Source: Mycolicibacterium chitae (GTDB lineage: Bacteria; Actinomycetota; Actinomycetes; Mycobacteriales; Mycobacteriaceae). From it: a stretch of DNA of 64,000 nucleotides. Shown here one piece after another: positions 7,903 to 16,070 of the stretch; position 1 is the first letter of the stretch; the number at the start of each line of letters is the position of its first letter. The notes beneath the pieces are model-generated. The model saw nothing but the letters and a program-made list of their open reading frames with translations. It ran no database searches and was not told the origin of the DNA. The stretch spans positions 5,208,001-5,272,000 of the forward strand of contig NZ_LR134355.1 of assembly GCF_900637205.1 (NCBI RefSeq). Reading direction: 5' to 3'. The position numbers were made by a program, and so were the translations under genes.

Positions 7903-8805
7903 ATGCACATCAACATGGGACTACCGACGCTCTTCCCGCACGGACGGGAGACCGAGTTCTCGTGGTATCGCAAGATCGACGAGGGGCCGTGGGACGGCCT
8001 CACGACCTATGAACGGGTGCTCTACCCCGACAGCTGGGCCGTGATCCCGCAGCTCGCCGCCGCGGCCGCGGTGACCGAACGCGTGCGGCTCTGGACCGAC
8101 ATCGTTGCGCTCCCGATGCGGAACCCGGTCTTGTTCGCGAAAGACCTTGCCACCGTGGATGTTCTGTCCGGCGGCCGGCTGACACTCGGGGTCGGCATCG
8201 GCGCCTGGGACGAGGACTACCTGGCGGTCGGCAGCCCCCTCGAGCGGAAGCGGCAGCGGATGGACCAGGCCGTCGCGACGATGCGCGCGGTGTGGGCCCA
8301 GGAGCCGCCCGTCGAAGGACACCATCCCGTCGGCCCCGCGCCTGTGCAGGCCGACGGCATCCCCCTGGTCGCCGGGGTCGTCGGCCCCAAGGCGCTCGCG
8401 CGGGCCGCGCAATGGGCGCACGGGGTCAGCGACCCGGCGCACTCGCTGCATTTCAACGTCGAGGCGTTGGCTACTCAGCGCGAACGCGTCGTCGAGGCAT
8501 GGCAGGCCGCAGGACGGACCGACCGCCCGCACTTCTCCGCCCCCGTCTGGTTCGCACTCGGTCCGGACCCGGAGAAGCAGTTGCGCGAGCACGTCATCGA
8601 CTTCTGGGACCAGGATGCCGTCGCCGCCGGACCGGAGTCGTCCTACGTGACCGCCCCGGACGCGGGGACGTTGAACTGCGGGGCCGCCGGGCTGCTCGCC
8701 GCCGTGAACGGTGCGCGCGAAGCGGGACTGGACGAGTTACGACTCATCCCGACCACCGCCGACCCCGACGAAATCGACCGTGCGCGTGAGGTGCTCGGTA
8801 TCTGA
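7903..8805 (+). CDS. LLM-class flavin-dependent oxidoreductase
   Basis: 300 residues of the luciferase-like monooxygenase family, TIM-barrel enzymes using F420 or FMN. Seen: PDSWAVIPQLAAAAAVTERVRLWTDI, then LATVDVLSGGRLTLGVGIGAWDEDY, the classic family core, and DELRLIPTTADPDEID near the C-terminus. It follows the HsaD-like gene by 19 nt and is probably in the same operon. The reaction is unknown; in mycobacteria many members use F420. It ends beside a repeated palindromic element. Confidence 0.85.
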   Translation: MHINMGLPTLFPHGRETEFSWYRKIDEGPWDGLTTYERVLYPDSWAVIPQLAAAAAVTERVRLWTDIVALPMRNPVLFAKDLATVDVLSGGRLTLGVGIGAWDEDYLAVGSPLERKRQRMDQAVATMRAVWAQEPPVEGHHPVGPAPVQADGIPLVAGVVGPKALARAAQWAHGVSDPAHSLHFNVEALATQRERVVEAWQAAGRTDRPHFSAPVWFALGPDPEKQLREHVIDFWDQDAVAAGPESSYVTAPDAGTLNCGAAGLLAAVNGAREAGLDELRLIPTTADPDEIDRAREVLGI

Positions 8806-8833
8806 GCCCGGATGGCGGGATCGTTCTTTGGAA

Positions 8834-8985
8834 GTTCGCTCCTGTCCACGCGGCCCCTCGGCTGTAACCCGTCACCGTGCGTTGACGGTCATCCACAGCC
8901 TGAGCCCCGCGGCAGTCAGCCTGTGGATATCCGTCACCCGGAGGTGACGACTTTTGATCGAGGGGCCGTTCGGAGACGGCCCGGC
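8834..8985. repeat. Palindromic dispersed element, copy 1
   Basis: This intergenic stretch between convergent genes matches 60062-60214 over most of its length. Shared blocks include GCCCCTCG-like left ends, CGTCACCCGGAGGTGACG (8932-8949), TTTGATCGAG and GAGACGGCCCGGC. It contains nested inverted repeats: GTCACC/GGTGAC arms, an inner ATCCACAG/CTGTGGAT pair, and a terminal GGCCGT/ACGGCC hairpin. The right end runs into the stop codon of the BVMO gene. It is MITE- or REP-like in form, with no coding capacity. Confidence 0.75.
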
Positions 8986-10610
8986 TAGCGTTCCGCAGCG
9001 ATGGGCTCCAGCAGGCTGAATCCCTTGTAACCGGCGCCGGCCACTTCCGCGCAGATGTCGAGGTAGGCGGCGAACCCGCCGATGAAAAGCATGAACACCC
9101 GCGGCTTTCCGGGCACGTTGGCGCCCATGTACCAGGAGTTGGCCTTCGGGAAGAGCGTGGCGTCGGCCCGCCGGTTGCACTCGGCGATCCAGTTGTCGAC
9201 CGCGTCCGGGGTCGCCTCGAGGGCGGCGTAGCCGTGCTGGTCGAGGTGGGCGATGGCATCGGCGATCCAGTTCACGTGCGCCTCGGCGTGCAACACCATG
9301 TTGGCTAGCACCGCCGGCGCCCCCGGACCGGAGACCAGGAACAGGTTCGGAAACCCGTCGACACCCAGGCCCAGGTAGGTGCGGGGCCCGTCGGCCCAGT
9401 CGTCGACGAGTCGCCGGCCGCCCCGGCCCACGATGTCGATCTTGGCCAGGGTTCCCGTCATCGCGTCGAATCCGGTGGCCAGCACCAGGGCATCGATGTC
9501 GTAGCGGGCATCGGAGGTCACGATGCCGGTGGCGTCGATCGTCTGGATCGGGGTCTTGCGGACACTGATCAGCTTCACGTTGGGCCGGTTGAACGTCTGG
9601 AAGTAGTTGGTGTCGGTGCAGATTCGCTTGGTGCCGATCGGATGATCATCCGGGATCAGCAGATCGGCGACCTCGGGGTCGTCGATGACGGCGCGGATCT
9701 TCTCTTCGTAGAACTTCCGGGCTTCCTCGTTGGCTTCGAGGTTGATCATCTGGTCGGAGAACGTCTTGGAGAACAGCACACCGCCGAGTTCCCACCGCTT
9801 CTCGAAGGCCTGGCGACGTTCCTCGGGCGTGACCTCCATGGTCAGCTTCGGGTGCGCCACGTGCGGGGAGCCGCCGCCGCTGCGCCACGACATCCGCCGG
9901 CGCTCGTCGTAGGTGGCCTTGGCCTGGGCGACCTCGTCGTCGGTGAGCACCCGATTACCGGCGGGGACACTGTAATTCGGGGTCCGCTGGAACACGTAGA
10001 GCTGCTCGGCCTGCTCGGCGATGATGGGGGTGGACTGGATCCCCGAGGACCCGGTTCCGATGACGGCGACCCGCTTGCCGGTGAAGTCCACGCCCTCGTG
10101 CGGCCAGTGCGCGGTGTGGTACACCTCGCCGCCGAAGCTCTCCAGTCCCGGGATGTCCGGCGTCAGCGCCGACGAGAGCGGCCCCGTGGCCATCACTACG
10201 AATCGTGCGGTGACCTCCTCGCCGCTGTCGGTGGTGACCGACCAGCGCAGGGTGTCCTCGTCCAGGACGGCCGCGGTGACCCGCGTGTTGAACGTGATGC
10301 CGTCGCGCAACGTCAGCTTGTCGGCGACCCAGTTGATGTACTCGAGGATCTCCGACTGGGTGGCGTACTTCTCCGACCAGGTCCATTCCTGCTGCAGCTC
10401 ATCGGAGAACGAGTAACAGTAGTCGAGGCTTTCCACGTCGCAGCGCGCCCCGGGATACCGGTTGAAGTACCAGGTCCCGCCGACCTCGGGGGCCGCCTCG
10501 AACACCCGCACGTCCAGCCCCTGCTCGCGGAACCTGTGCAGGGCGTACAACCCGCCGAATCCGGCTCCCACCACAACGACATCGACATGGCTCTTGGTCG
10601 CGGTACTCAC
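8985..10610 (-). CDS. Baeyer-Villiger monooxygenase (type I, steroid/cycloketone class)
   Basis: 541 residues from a GTG. FAD Rossmann motif GAGFGG (15-20), the BVMO fingerprint FGGEVYHTAHWP (159-170) fitting FxGxxxHxxxWP, and the NADPH motif GTGSSG (185-190). These enzymes insert oxygen next to a ketone to give an ester or lactone. The size is close to known phenylacetone and steroid monooxygenases (about 540-550). Within a KstD/Ksh/Hsa island it may attack a 17-acetyl or ring ketone, which is inference. It diverges from the KshB-like gene across a 129-bp region with the island motif. Confidence 0.9.
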   Translation of the reverse strand: MSTATKSHVDVVVVGAGFGGLYALHRFREQGLDVRVFEAAPEVGGTWYFNRYPGARCDVESLDYCYSFSDELQQEWTWSEKYATQSEILEYINWVADKLTLRDGITFNTRVTAAVLDEDTLRWSVTTDSGEEVTARFVVMATGPLSSALTPDIPGLESFGGEVYHTAHWPHEGVDFTGKRVAVIGTGSSGIQSTPIIAEQAEQLYVFQRTPNYSVPAGNRVLTDDEVAQAKATYDERRRMSWRSGGGSPHVAHPKLTMEVTPEERRQAFEKRWELGGVLFSKTFSDQMINLEANEEARKFYEEKIRAVIDDPEVADLLIPDDHPIGTKRICTDTNYFQTFNRPNVKLISVRKTPIQTIDATGIVTSDARYDIDALVLATGFDAMTGTLAKIDIVGRGGRRLVDDWADGPRTYLGLGVDGFPNLFLVSGPGAPAVLANMVLHAEAHVNWIADAIAHLDQHGYAALEATPDAVDNWIAECNRRADATLFPKANSWYMGANVPGKPRVFMLFIGGFAAYLDICAEVAGAGYKGFSLLEPIAAER

Positions 10611-10653
10611 GGCAGCAGGCTAGGCCGCCCACCACGACGCCGGCAGCTCGCTT

Positions 10654-10667
10654 CCCGGTCAACGGGC
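10654..10667 (+). promoter_or_regulatory. Island motif copy b, between BVMO and KshB-like gene
   Basis: CCCGGTCAACGGGC in the gap between the divergent genes starting at 10610 (minus) and 10740 (plus). It matches the island consensus at every defined position but the last. It ends 72 nt before ATG 10740, or 63 nt before the alternative ATG 10731. Confidence 0.4.
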
Positions 10668-10739
10668 AGCGCGATATTCCTCCCGGCCACCGGTGAGGCC
10701 CCCTCGTCGCGCGGCGCCCGCGCAACCACAATGCGGCCC

Positions 10740-11783
10740 ATGACCGACGCCGCATCCGGCTCCTCGCGCACGGTGCCCTTGACCGTGTCCGCCGTCGTCG
10801 ACGAGAGCCCCGACGCCAAGTCCCTGGTGTTCACCATTCCCGACGAGCATCGGGGACGTTTCGACTACCGCCCGGGCCAGTTCCTCACGCTGCGCATCCC
10901 CAGCGAGCGCACCGGATCAGTGGCGCGCTGCTACTCGCTGGCCAGTTCGCCGCACACCGACGACGCGCCGAAGGTCACCGTGAAACGCACCGACGGTGGG
11001 TACGGCTCGAACTGGTTGTGCGACAACGTCGCCGCGGGCAGCATCATCGAGGTGCTGCCGCCGTCTGGGTTGTTCACCCCGGCCGACCTCGATGCGGACT
11101 TCCTGTTGTGGGCGGCCGGCAGCGGGGTCACGCCGGTGATGTCGATCCTCAAGTCCGTGCTGGCCGGCGGGACCGGACGCGTGGTGCTCTGCTACGCGAA
11201 CCGCGATGAGCACTCGGTCATCTTCGCCGCCGAACTGCGCGCGCTGGCGGCCCGCTACGCCGGTCGCCTGACCGTGTTGCACTGGCTCGAATCCATCCAG
11301 GGCCTGCCCACCCGCGCGCAACTGGGCGGCTTCGCCCGCATGTTCACCGGCTACCAGTCTTTCGTCTGCGGACCCGAGCCGTTCATGGCCGTGGTCAAGG
11401 AGGCACTCACCGAGGCCGGCACCCCGCGGGACAACATCCATCTCGAGGTCTTCCTATCCCTGACCGGCGACCCGTTCGGCGAGGTCGTCGTCGAGGATTC
11501 CGACGACGCCGATGCCGCCGAGGTCCAGATCAGCCTGGACGGCGCCGTGCACCACCTGCGCTGGCCCCGGAACAACAACCTGGTGGACGTGATGCTGGCC
11601 GCCGGCATCGACGTCCCGTTCTCCTGTCGGGAAGGCAACTGCGGTTCGTGCGCGGCCACCGTCGTCGACGGCGAGGTCGACCTGGGCAACGCCGCCATTC
11701 TCGAGCCCGACGACATCGCCGAGGGGCTGTTTCTGGCCTGCCAGGCCTGCCCGCGCTCCGACCAGCTGCAGGTGGAGTTCTGA
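10740..11783 (+). CDS. kshB: Ferredoxin reductase, KshB-like reductase component
   Basis: 347 residues: FAD domain (about 10-110) with RCYSLASSP, NAD domain with AAGSGVTPVMS and CGPEPF, and a C-terminal plant-type [2Fe-2S] domain with Cys296, Cys301, Cys304 and Cys334 (C-x4-C-x2-C-x29-C). This arrangement is that of KshB and HmpX-type reductases that pass NADH electrons to a Rieske oxygenase. KshA lies 15 kb away in the same island, giving a complete 9alpha-hydroxylase pair. An in-frame ATG at 10731 is an alternative start. Close paralogues serve other oxygenases, so the partner is inferred. Confidence 0.85.
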   Translation: MTDAASGSSRTVPLTVSAVVDESPDAKSLVFTIPDEHRGRFDYRPGQFLTLRIPSERTGSVARCYSLASSPHTDDAPKVTVKRTDGGYGSNWLCDNVAAGSIIEVLPPSGLFTPADLDADFLLWAAGSGVTPVMSILKSVLAGGTGRVVLCYANRDEHSVIFAAELRALAARYAGRLTVLHWLESIQGLPTRAQLGGFARMFTGYQSFVCGPEPFMAVVKEALTEAGTPRDNIHLEVFLSLTGDPFGEVVVEDSDDADAAEVQISLDGAVHHLRWPRNNNLVDVMLAAGIDVPFSCREGNCGSCAATVVDGEVDLGNAAILEPDDIAEGLFLACQACPRSDQLQVEF

Positions 11784-11789
11784 CGCCAG

Positions 11790-11803
11790 TCCGCTCAACG
11801 GGA
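11790..11803 (+). promoter_or_regulatory. Island motif copy c, upstream of HsaA-like gene
   Basis: TCCGCTCAACGGGA fits YCCRSTSANCGGGA fully. It ends 43 nt before the ATG at 11847, the same distance as copies e, f and g. That constant spacing suggests a fixed position relative to a transcription start at or near the start codon. Confidence 0.42.
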
Positions 11804-11846
11804 TAGGACTCCCGGAACCCGGCGCCGTGCGGCCACCATCATTGAC

Positions 11847-13040
11847 ATGACGAAACGGGTGATCGACAGCCTCGCCGAACGCGCCGACCAGTTCCGCGAG
11901 CAGGCCGAGGAGGCCGAGAAGATCGGCAAGCTGACCGACAACACGGTCAAGGCCATGAAGCACCTCGGCCACATCCGGCTGCTGCAACCCAAGGCACACG
12001 GCGGCCTCGAGGTCCACCCCCGCGAGTTCGCCGAAACCGTCATGGCCACCGCGGCGTTGGATCCGTCGGCGGGGTGGATCAACGGGGTTGTGGGCGTGCA
12101 CCCCTACCAGCTGGCGTACGCCGATCCGCGGGTTGCACAGGAGATCTGGGCCGACGACGTCGACACCTGGGTGGCCTCCCCATACGCACCGCAGGGGGTG
12201 GCCGTCCCCACCGACGGCGGCTACATCTTCACCGGGCGCTGGCAATTCAGCTCGGGCACCGACCACTGCGACTGGATCATCCTGGGCGCCATGGTCGGCA
12301 GCAACGAACCCGGGGCCGAGGGCACCCCGCTGATGCCGCCGCAGATGCTGCACATGATCCTGCCCCGCAAGGACTACGAGATTGTCGAGGACTCCTGGGA
12401 TGTGGTCGGCCTGCGCGGGACCGGGTCCAAGGACGTCATTGTCAACGGCGCCTTCGTTCCCGACTACCGCACCATGGACGGGATGAAGGTCATGGACGGC
12501 ACCGCCCAACGCGAGGCCGGCATGACCGAGCCGCTCTATCTGATGCCGTGGTCGACGATGTTCCCGCTGGGCATCAGCTCGGCGACCATCGGCATCGCCG
12601 AGGGGGCGCTGGCCGCCGCGCTCGACTACCAGCGCCAACGGGTCAACTCCAGCGGCGTGGCGATCAAGGACGACCCGTACGTCATGTACGCCATCGGCGA
12701 GGCCGCCGCCGACATCAACGCGGCGCGCCAGGAACTGCTGGCCAACGCCGATCGCATCTTCGATCTGGTCAGCGCCGGCAAGGAGGTGTCCTTCGAGGAC
12801 CGGGCGGCGGGCCGGCGCACCCAGATCCGGGCGGTGTGGCGCGCGGTCTCCGCCGTCGACGAGATCTTCGCCCGGTGTGGCGGCAACGCGGCGCGGATGG
12901 ACAAGCCGCTGCAACGTTATTGGCGCGATGCGCACGTGGGCCAGGCGCACGCGATTCACGTGCCCGGCACCGTGTACCACGCATCGGCATTGAGTTCCCT
13001 CGGTGTGGACCCGCAGGGCCCGCTGCGGGCGATGATCTGA
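11847..13040 (+). CDS. hsaA: HsaA-like flavin-dependent monooxygenase (acyl-CoA dehydrogenase fold)
   Basis: 397 residues of the class D flavin monooxygenases. FTGRWQFSSGTDHCDWIILG and VGLRGTGSKDVIV are hallmarks of HsaA and related hydroxylases. In the known pathway HsaA hydroxylates 3-HSA to the catechol 3,4-DHSA using flavin reduced by HsaB. No HsaB-like reductase is visible in the window, so reduced flavin must come from elsewhere. The HsaC-like gene follows by 10 nt, which supports the pathway call. Length agrees with known HsaA (about 394). Confidence 0.88.
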   Translation: MTKRVIDSLAERADQFREQAEEAEKIGKLTDNTVKAMKHLGHIRLLQPKAHGGLEVHPREFAETVMATAALDPSAGWINGVVGVHPYQLAYADPRVAQEIWADDVDTWVASPYAPQGVAVPTDGGYIFTGRWQFSSGTDHCDWIILGAMVGSNEPGAEGTPLMPPQMLHMILPRKDYEIVEDSWDVVGLRGTGSKDVIVNGAFVPDYRTMDGMKVMDGTAQREAGMTEPLYLMPWSTMFPLGISSATIGIAEGALAAALDYQRQRVNSSGVAIKDDPYVMYAIGEAAADINAARQELLANADRIFDLVSAGKEVSFEDRAAGRRTQIRAVWRAVSAVDEIFARCGGNAARMDKPLQRYWRDAHVGQAHAIHVPGTVYHASALSSLGVDPQGPLRAMI

Positions 13041-13050
13041 AAGGCACGCC

Positions 13051-13962
13051 ATGACACCGTTGTTCAGCAGCCTCGGCTACGTCTCGGTTCAGACCGCCGA
13101 CATCGAACGTTGGCGCCGGTTCGCCTTCGGCGTGCTCGGCTTCGCCGAGGGCAGCGGGCCCGATCCCGATGCGCTCTACCTGCGCATGGACGAGCGCGCC
13201 GCCCGCATCATCGTCACGCCCGGCGAGACCGACAAGATCGTCACCGTCGGCTGGGAGGTGCGCGACCGCGCGGCCCTGGCCGAGGTCAAGCGCGCCCTCG
13301 ACGGCGCCGGCGTGGCGTTCAAGGAACTGTCGTTGGCCGAGGCCGATACCCGTCGCGTCGAGGAGGTCATCGCGTTCGAGGATCCCGCCGGGACCGCGCT
13401 GGAGGTGTTCCACGGCGCGGTGCTCGACCACAGTCCCGTCGTCACCCCGTTCGGCGCGCGGTTCGTCACCGGCGCCCAGGGTTTGGGGCATGTGGTGCTG
13501 CCGGCCCTGGACGTGAACGCGATGTTCGAGTTCTACACCGAGGTGCTGGGTTTCAGGTCCCGCGGCGCCTTCCGGGTGCCGGTGCCGCCGGAGTTCGGGC
13601 CGCTGCGGGTGCGGTTCCTCGGCATCAACGAGCGCCACCACAGCCTGGCGGTATGTCCGGCCTCGACGCTGCGCGATCCCGGCCTGGTGCACCTGATGGT
13701 GGAGGTGGATTCGCTGGATGCGGTGGGCCAGGCCCTCGACCGGGTCGCCGCGGACGGTTTCCAGCTGTCGTCCACCCTGGGCCGACACACCAACGACAAG
13801 ATGGTGTCGTTCTACGTCCGCGCCCCCGGGGACTGGGACATCGAGTTCGGCACCGACGGCATGCGGGTGGACGAGAGCTTCTACACCGCGGAGGAGATCA
13901 CCGCCGACAGCTACTGGGGCCATCAGTGGGTCGATGATCTGCCCGCGGCCATGCGCCCCTGA
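13051..13962 (+). CDS. hsaC: Extradiol ring-cleavage dioxygenase, HsaC-like
   Basis: 303 residues, a two-module type I extradiol dioxygenase. Iron ligands are visible as His147 (GLGHVVL), His214 (GLVHLMV) and Glu265 (WDIEFG); conserved His246 (GRHTNDK) and Tyr255 are also present. HsaC cleaves the ring-A catechol 3,4-DHSA by meta fission. It sits directly behind the HsaA-like gene. The last codons belong to a 24-bp tandem repeat that extends past the stop. Substrate specificity beyond the steroid context is not proven. Confidence 0.9.
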   Translation: MTPLFSSLGYVSVQTADIERWRRFAFGVLGFAEGSGPDPDALYLRMDERAARIIVTPGETDKIVTVGWEVRDRAALAEVKRALDGAGVAFKELSLAEADTRRVEEVIAFEDPAGTALEVFHGAVLDHSPVVTPFGARFVTGAQGLGHVVLPALDVNAMFEFYTEVLGFRSRGAFRVPVPPEFGPLRVRFLGINERHHSLAVCPASTLRDPGLVHLMVEVDSLDAVGQALDRVAADGFQLSSTLGRHTNDKMVSFYVRAPGDWDIEFGTDGMRVDESFYTAEEITADSYWGHQWVDDLPAAMRP

Positions 13963-14016
13963 TCCCCCGAGGCCATGCGCCCCTGATCCCTCGCGGCCAT
14001 GCGCCCCTGATCCCCC
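13945..14016 (+). repeat. 24-bp tandem repeat, three copies, over the end of hsaC
   Basis: Units at 13945-13968, 13969-13992 and 13993-14016 differ at only two positions in the middle unit. The first contains the final codons of the HsaC-like gene and its stop; each later unit again reads ATGCGCCCCTGA, making two tiny MRP-stop frames. Likely a slippage duplication of the gene's 3' end; no function is evident. Confidence 0.9.
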
Positions 14017-14086
14017 GAGATTGCACAGGCGGCGGTCCGCGAGCAGATTTTCCCGCCCCTGACGCAATATCGATCAACTCCAGAAG

Positions 14087-14119
14087 CCGCGCCCGTGGAC
14101 TCCACGGGCGCGGTTTTTT
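14087..14119 (+). terminator. Strong intrinsic terminator after hsaAC
   Basis: A perfect 13-bp GC-rich stem (arms 14087-14099 and 14101-14113, effective loop within GGACTCC) followed directly by six T at 14114-14119. This is a textbook rho-independent terminator, rare in mycobacteria. It ends the plus-strand hsaA-hsaC transcript before the IclR promoter. Confidence 0.9.
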
Positions 14120-14173
14120 GGTGCGTCCGCCGGCACCGTCACGGCCCGTTGTGGCATCCGACACATATTTGTG

Positions 14174-14210
14174 ATAGTCATATTCCTAATAGTCATATTT
14201 CGACTAGGAA
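14174..14210 (+). promoter_or_regulatory. AT-rich operator-like repeats upstream of the IclR gene
   Basis: ATAGTCATATT occurs twice, at 14174-14184 and 14189-14199, with a 15-nt period. The second copy forms an inverted repeat with GACTAGG (CCTAATAGTC to GACTAGG, about 14185-14208). This AT-rich island just before the regulator start is a good candidate for its promoter plus auto-regulatory operator. Confidence 0.5.
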
Positions 14211-14235
14211 CTACCCGCAGTCCATGGAGGACCCC

Positions 14236-15126
14236 ATGACCGTGACCATCGATAAGCCTGTGACCAGCGCCAACAAACCTGCCACCGAGACACCCAGCGC
14301 GGTGATCGACCGCATCTCGCTGGTCCTCGACGCTTTCGACGGCCCCGGCCGGCTCACCCTGGCTCAGGTGGTCCGCCGCACCGGGCTGCCGCGCTCGTCG
14401 GCGCACCGGATGCTCGAGCGGCTGGTGCAGCTGCGCTGGCTGCGCCGCGACGGACGCGACTACGAACTCGGTATGCGGCTGGTGGAACTGGGGTCACTGG
14501 CCGTGCATCAGGACCGGCTGCACCGGGCGGCCATCCCCAAGCTGCACGAATTGCACGCCGCCACCGGACTGGTGGTCCACCTGGCCGTGCTGGACGGCAC
14601 CGACGTCGTCTACATGGAAAAGGTCGGCAACCGGATGGCCGCGGCCATCCCCACCCGCGTCGGTGGCCGCCAGCTCGCGCACTGTACGGCGGTGGGCAAG
14701 GCCATGCTGGCCCTCGCCGACGAGGACGACGTCGACGTGCTGGGGTCCGACTTCATCCCCCGGCTGACGAAGTACTCCATCTCCACCCACGTCCAGCTGC
14801 GCGCCGAACTGCTAAAGGTCCGCTCGCACGGGATCGCTTTCGACCGCGAGGAGTCGCTGCCGGGCTTCGGTTGCGTGGCCGCAGCCATCGGCGACCCGGG
14901 TGAAGCGGTGGCCGCGGTCTCGGTCTGCGGGCCCATGAACCGGATGATGTTCGACCAGCGGCTGGTCGCACCGGTCCGGATGGCCGCGATGAACATCTGG
15001 CGCGCCGTGGAGGGCGGCCCGGTGCGGGTGACGCCCACGCTGCAGCAGATGCGGCCCTTGCGCGGCGGCCCCGCGGTCCACCCGGGCATCCGGCCCGCGC
15101 ACGCGACCCCCCGCAAGCTCGCATGA
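14236..15126 (+). CDS. IclR-family transcriptional regulator
   Basis: 296 residues. Winged helix at about 20-80 (AVIDRISLVLDAF, LTLAQVVRRTGLPRSSAHR, LVQLRWLRRDG), effector domain at about 95-260 (GLVVHLAVLDGTDVVYMEK, HCTAVGKAMLA, GIAFDREESLPGFGCVAA). IclR proteins usually sense small aromatic or carboxylic ligands and often control catabolic genes. ATG 14236 is chosen because GGAGG lies five bases before it; ATG 14224 overlaps that site. Its stop overlaps the following hydrolase start (ATGA). It could control the island, possibly through the recurring 14-nt motif. Confidence 0.9.
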   Translation: MTVTIDKPVTSANKPATETPSAVIDRISLVLDAFDGPGRLTLAQVVRRTGLPRSSAHRMLERLVQLRWLRRDGRDYELGMRLVELGSLAVHQDRLHRAAIPKLHELHAATGLVVHLAVLDGTDVVYMEKVGNRMAAAIPTRVGGRQLAHCTAVGKAMLALADEDDVDVLGSDFIPRLTKYSISTHVQLRAELLKVRSHGIAFDREESLPGFGCVAAAIGDPGEAVAAVSVCGPMNRMMFDQRLVAPVRMAAMNIWRAVEGGPVRVTPTLQQMRPLRGGPAVHPGIRPAHATPRKLA

Positions 15127-16070
15127 GCCTCGACCCGCAGATCGCTAGCATCATCGAAACACTCGACGCCGGGTTCCCGCCGGTGCACACCATGACCGGT
15201 GAACAGGCGCGGGCCGCCATCCGGTCCCGGTTCGTCGCACCGGCCGACCCCGAGCTCGTGACGCAGGTCCAGCGGCGCACGGTGCCCGGCCCCGACGGTC
15301 CGATCGAGGTCCGCATCTACCGCCCGAGCGCCGCCGACGAGCGATCGGTGCCGACCCTGGTCTACGCCCACGGCGGCGGTTGGGTGTTCTGCGACCTCGA
15401 CAGCCACGACGGCCTGTGCCGGGACTTCGCCAATCGCATTCCCGCCGTGGTGGTTTCGGTCCATTACCGGCGCGCACCCGACGAGGGGCAGTGGCCCGCG
15501 GCGGCCGAGGACATGTTCGCCGCCGCCTCCTGGGCGGCCGATCACAGCACCGAACTCGGCGGGGATCCCGAGACGCTGCTGGTCGGCGGGGACAGCGCCG
15601 GCGGCAACCTGGCCGCCGTCACGGCCCTGATGGCGCGCGACCGCGGCGGGCCCGCCCTGGCCGGCCAACTGCTGCTGTACCCGGTGCTCGGCGCCGACTT
15701 CGACACGGAGTCCTACCGCGCGTTCGGCCGCGGGTACTACAACCCGCGACCGGCGCTGCAGTGGTACTGGGATCAGTACGTGCCCGACGTCGCCGACCGG
15801 ACCCATCCCTACGCCTCGCCCCTGCACGCCGAGGACCTCTCCGGTCTGCCATCCACCGTCGCGATCGTGGCCGGGCACGACCCGCTGCGCGACGAGGGCC
15901 TCGCCTACGTGGCGGCGCTGCAGCGCGCCGGGATCCCCACCGTCCAGCACTATTTCGAGGGCGGCGTGCACGGTTTCATGACCATGCCCGCCTTCGACAT
16001 CTGCCAGCGGGCCCGGGCTCAGGCGTGCGCCGCGGTGAACGAGATCCTGGACAAGGCCATCACGACGTAG
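15123..16070 (+). CDS. Alpha/beta hydrolase, hormone-sensitive lipase family
   Basis: 315 residues. HGGG oxyanion motif at 83-86, nucleophile motif GDSAG with Ser158, acid in GHDPLRDEG and His in GVHGFMT. This is the HSL/Lip family common in mycobacteria, which cleave short- to medium-chain or bulky esters in the cytoplasm. Coupled to the IclR gene by a 4-base overlap. In an island with two BVMOs it could hydrolyse the ester or lactone they make, which is inference. Its 3' end overlaps the convergent old-yellow-enzyme gene by 11 bases. Confidence 0.88.
   Translation: MSLDPQIASIIETLDAGFPPVHTMTGEQARAAIRSRFVAPADPELVTQVQRRTVPGPDGPIEVRIYRPSAADERSVPTLVYAHGGGWVFCDLDSHDGLCRDFANRIPAVVVSVHYRRAPDEGQWPAAAEDMFAAASWAADHSTELGGDPETLLVGGDSAGGNLAAVTALMARDRGGPALAGQLLLYPVLGADFDTESYRAFGRGYYNPRPALQWYWDQYVPDVADRTHPYASPLHAEDLSGLPSTVAIVAGHDPLRDEGLAYVAALQRAGIPTVQHYFEGGVHGFMTMPAFDICQRARAQACAAVNEILDKAITT

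Noticed and set aside
9642..11783. A 713-codon plus-strand open frame
   Set aside because: The part before 10731 is antisense to the BVMO gene; real coding begins at the KshB-like start.
16060..16070. Eleven-base overlap of convergent stop ends
   Set aside because: Common in compact genomes and without further signal.
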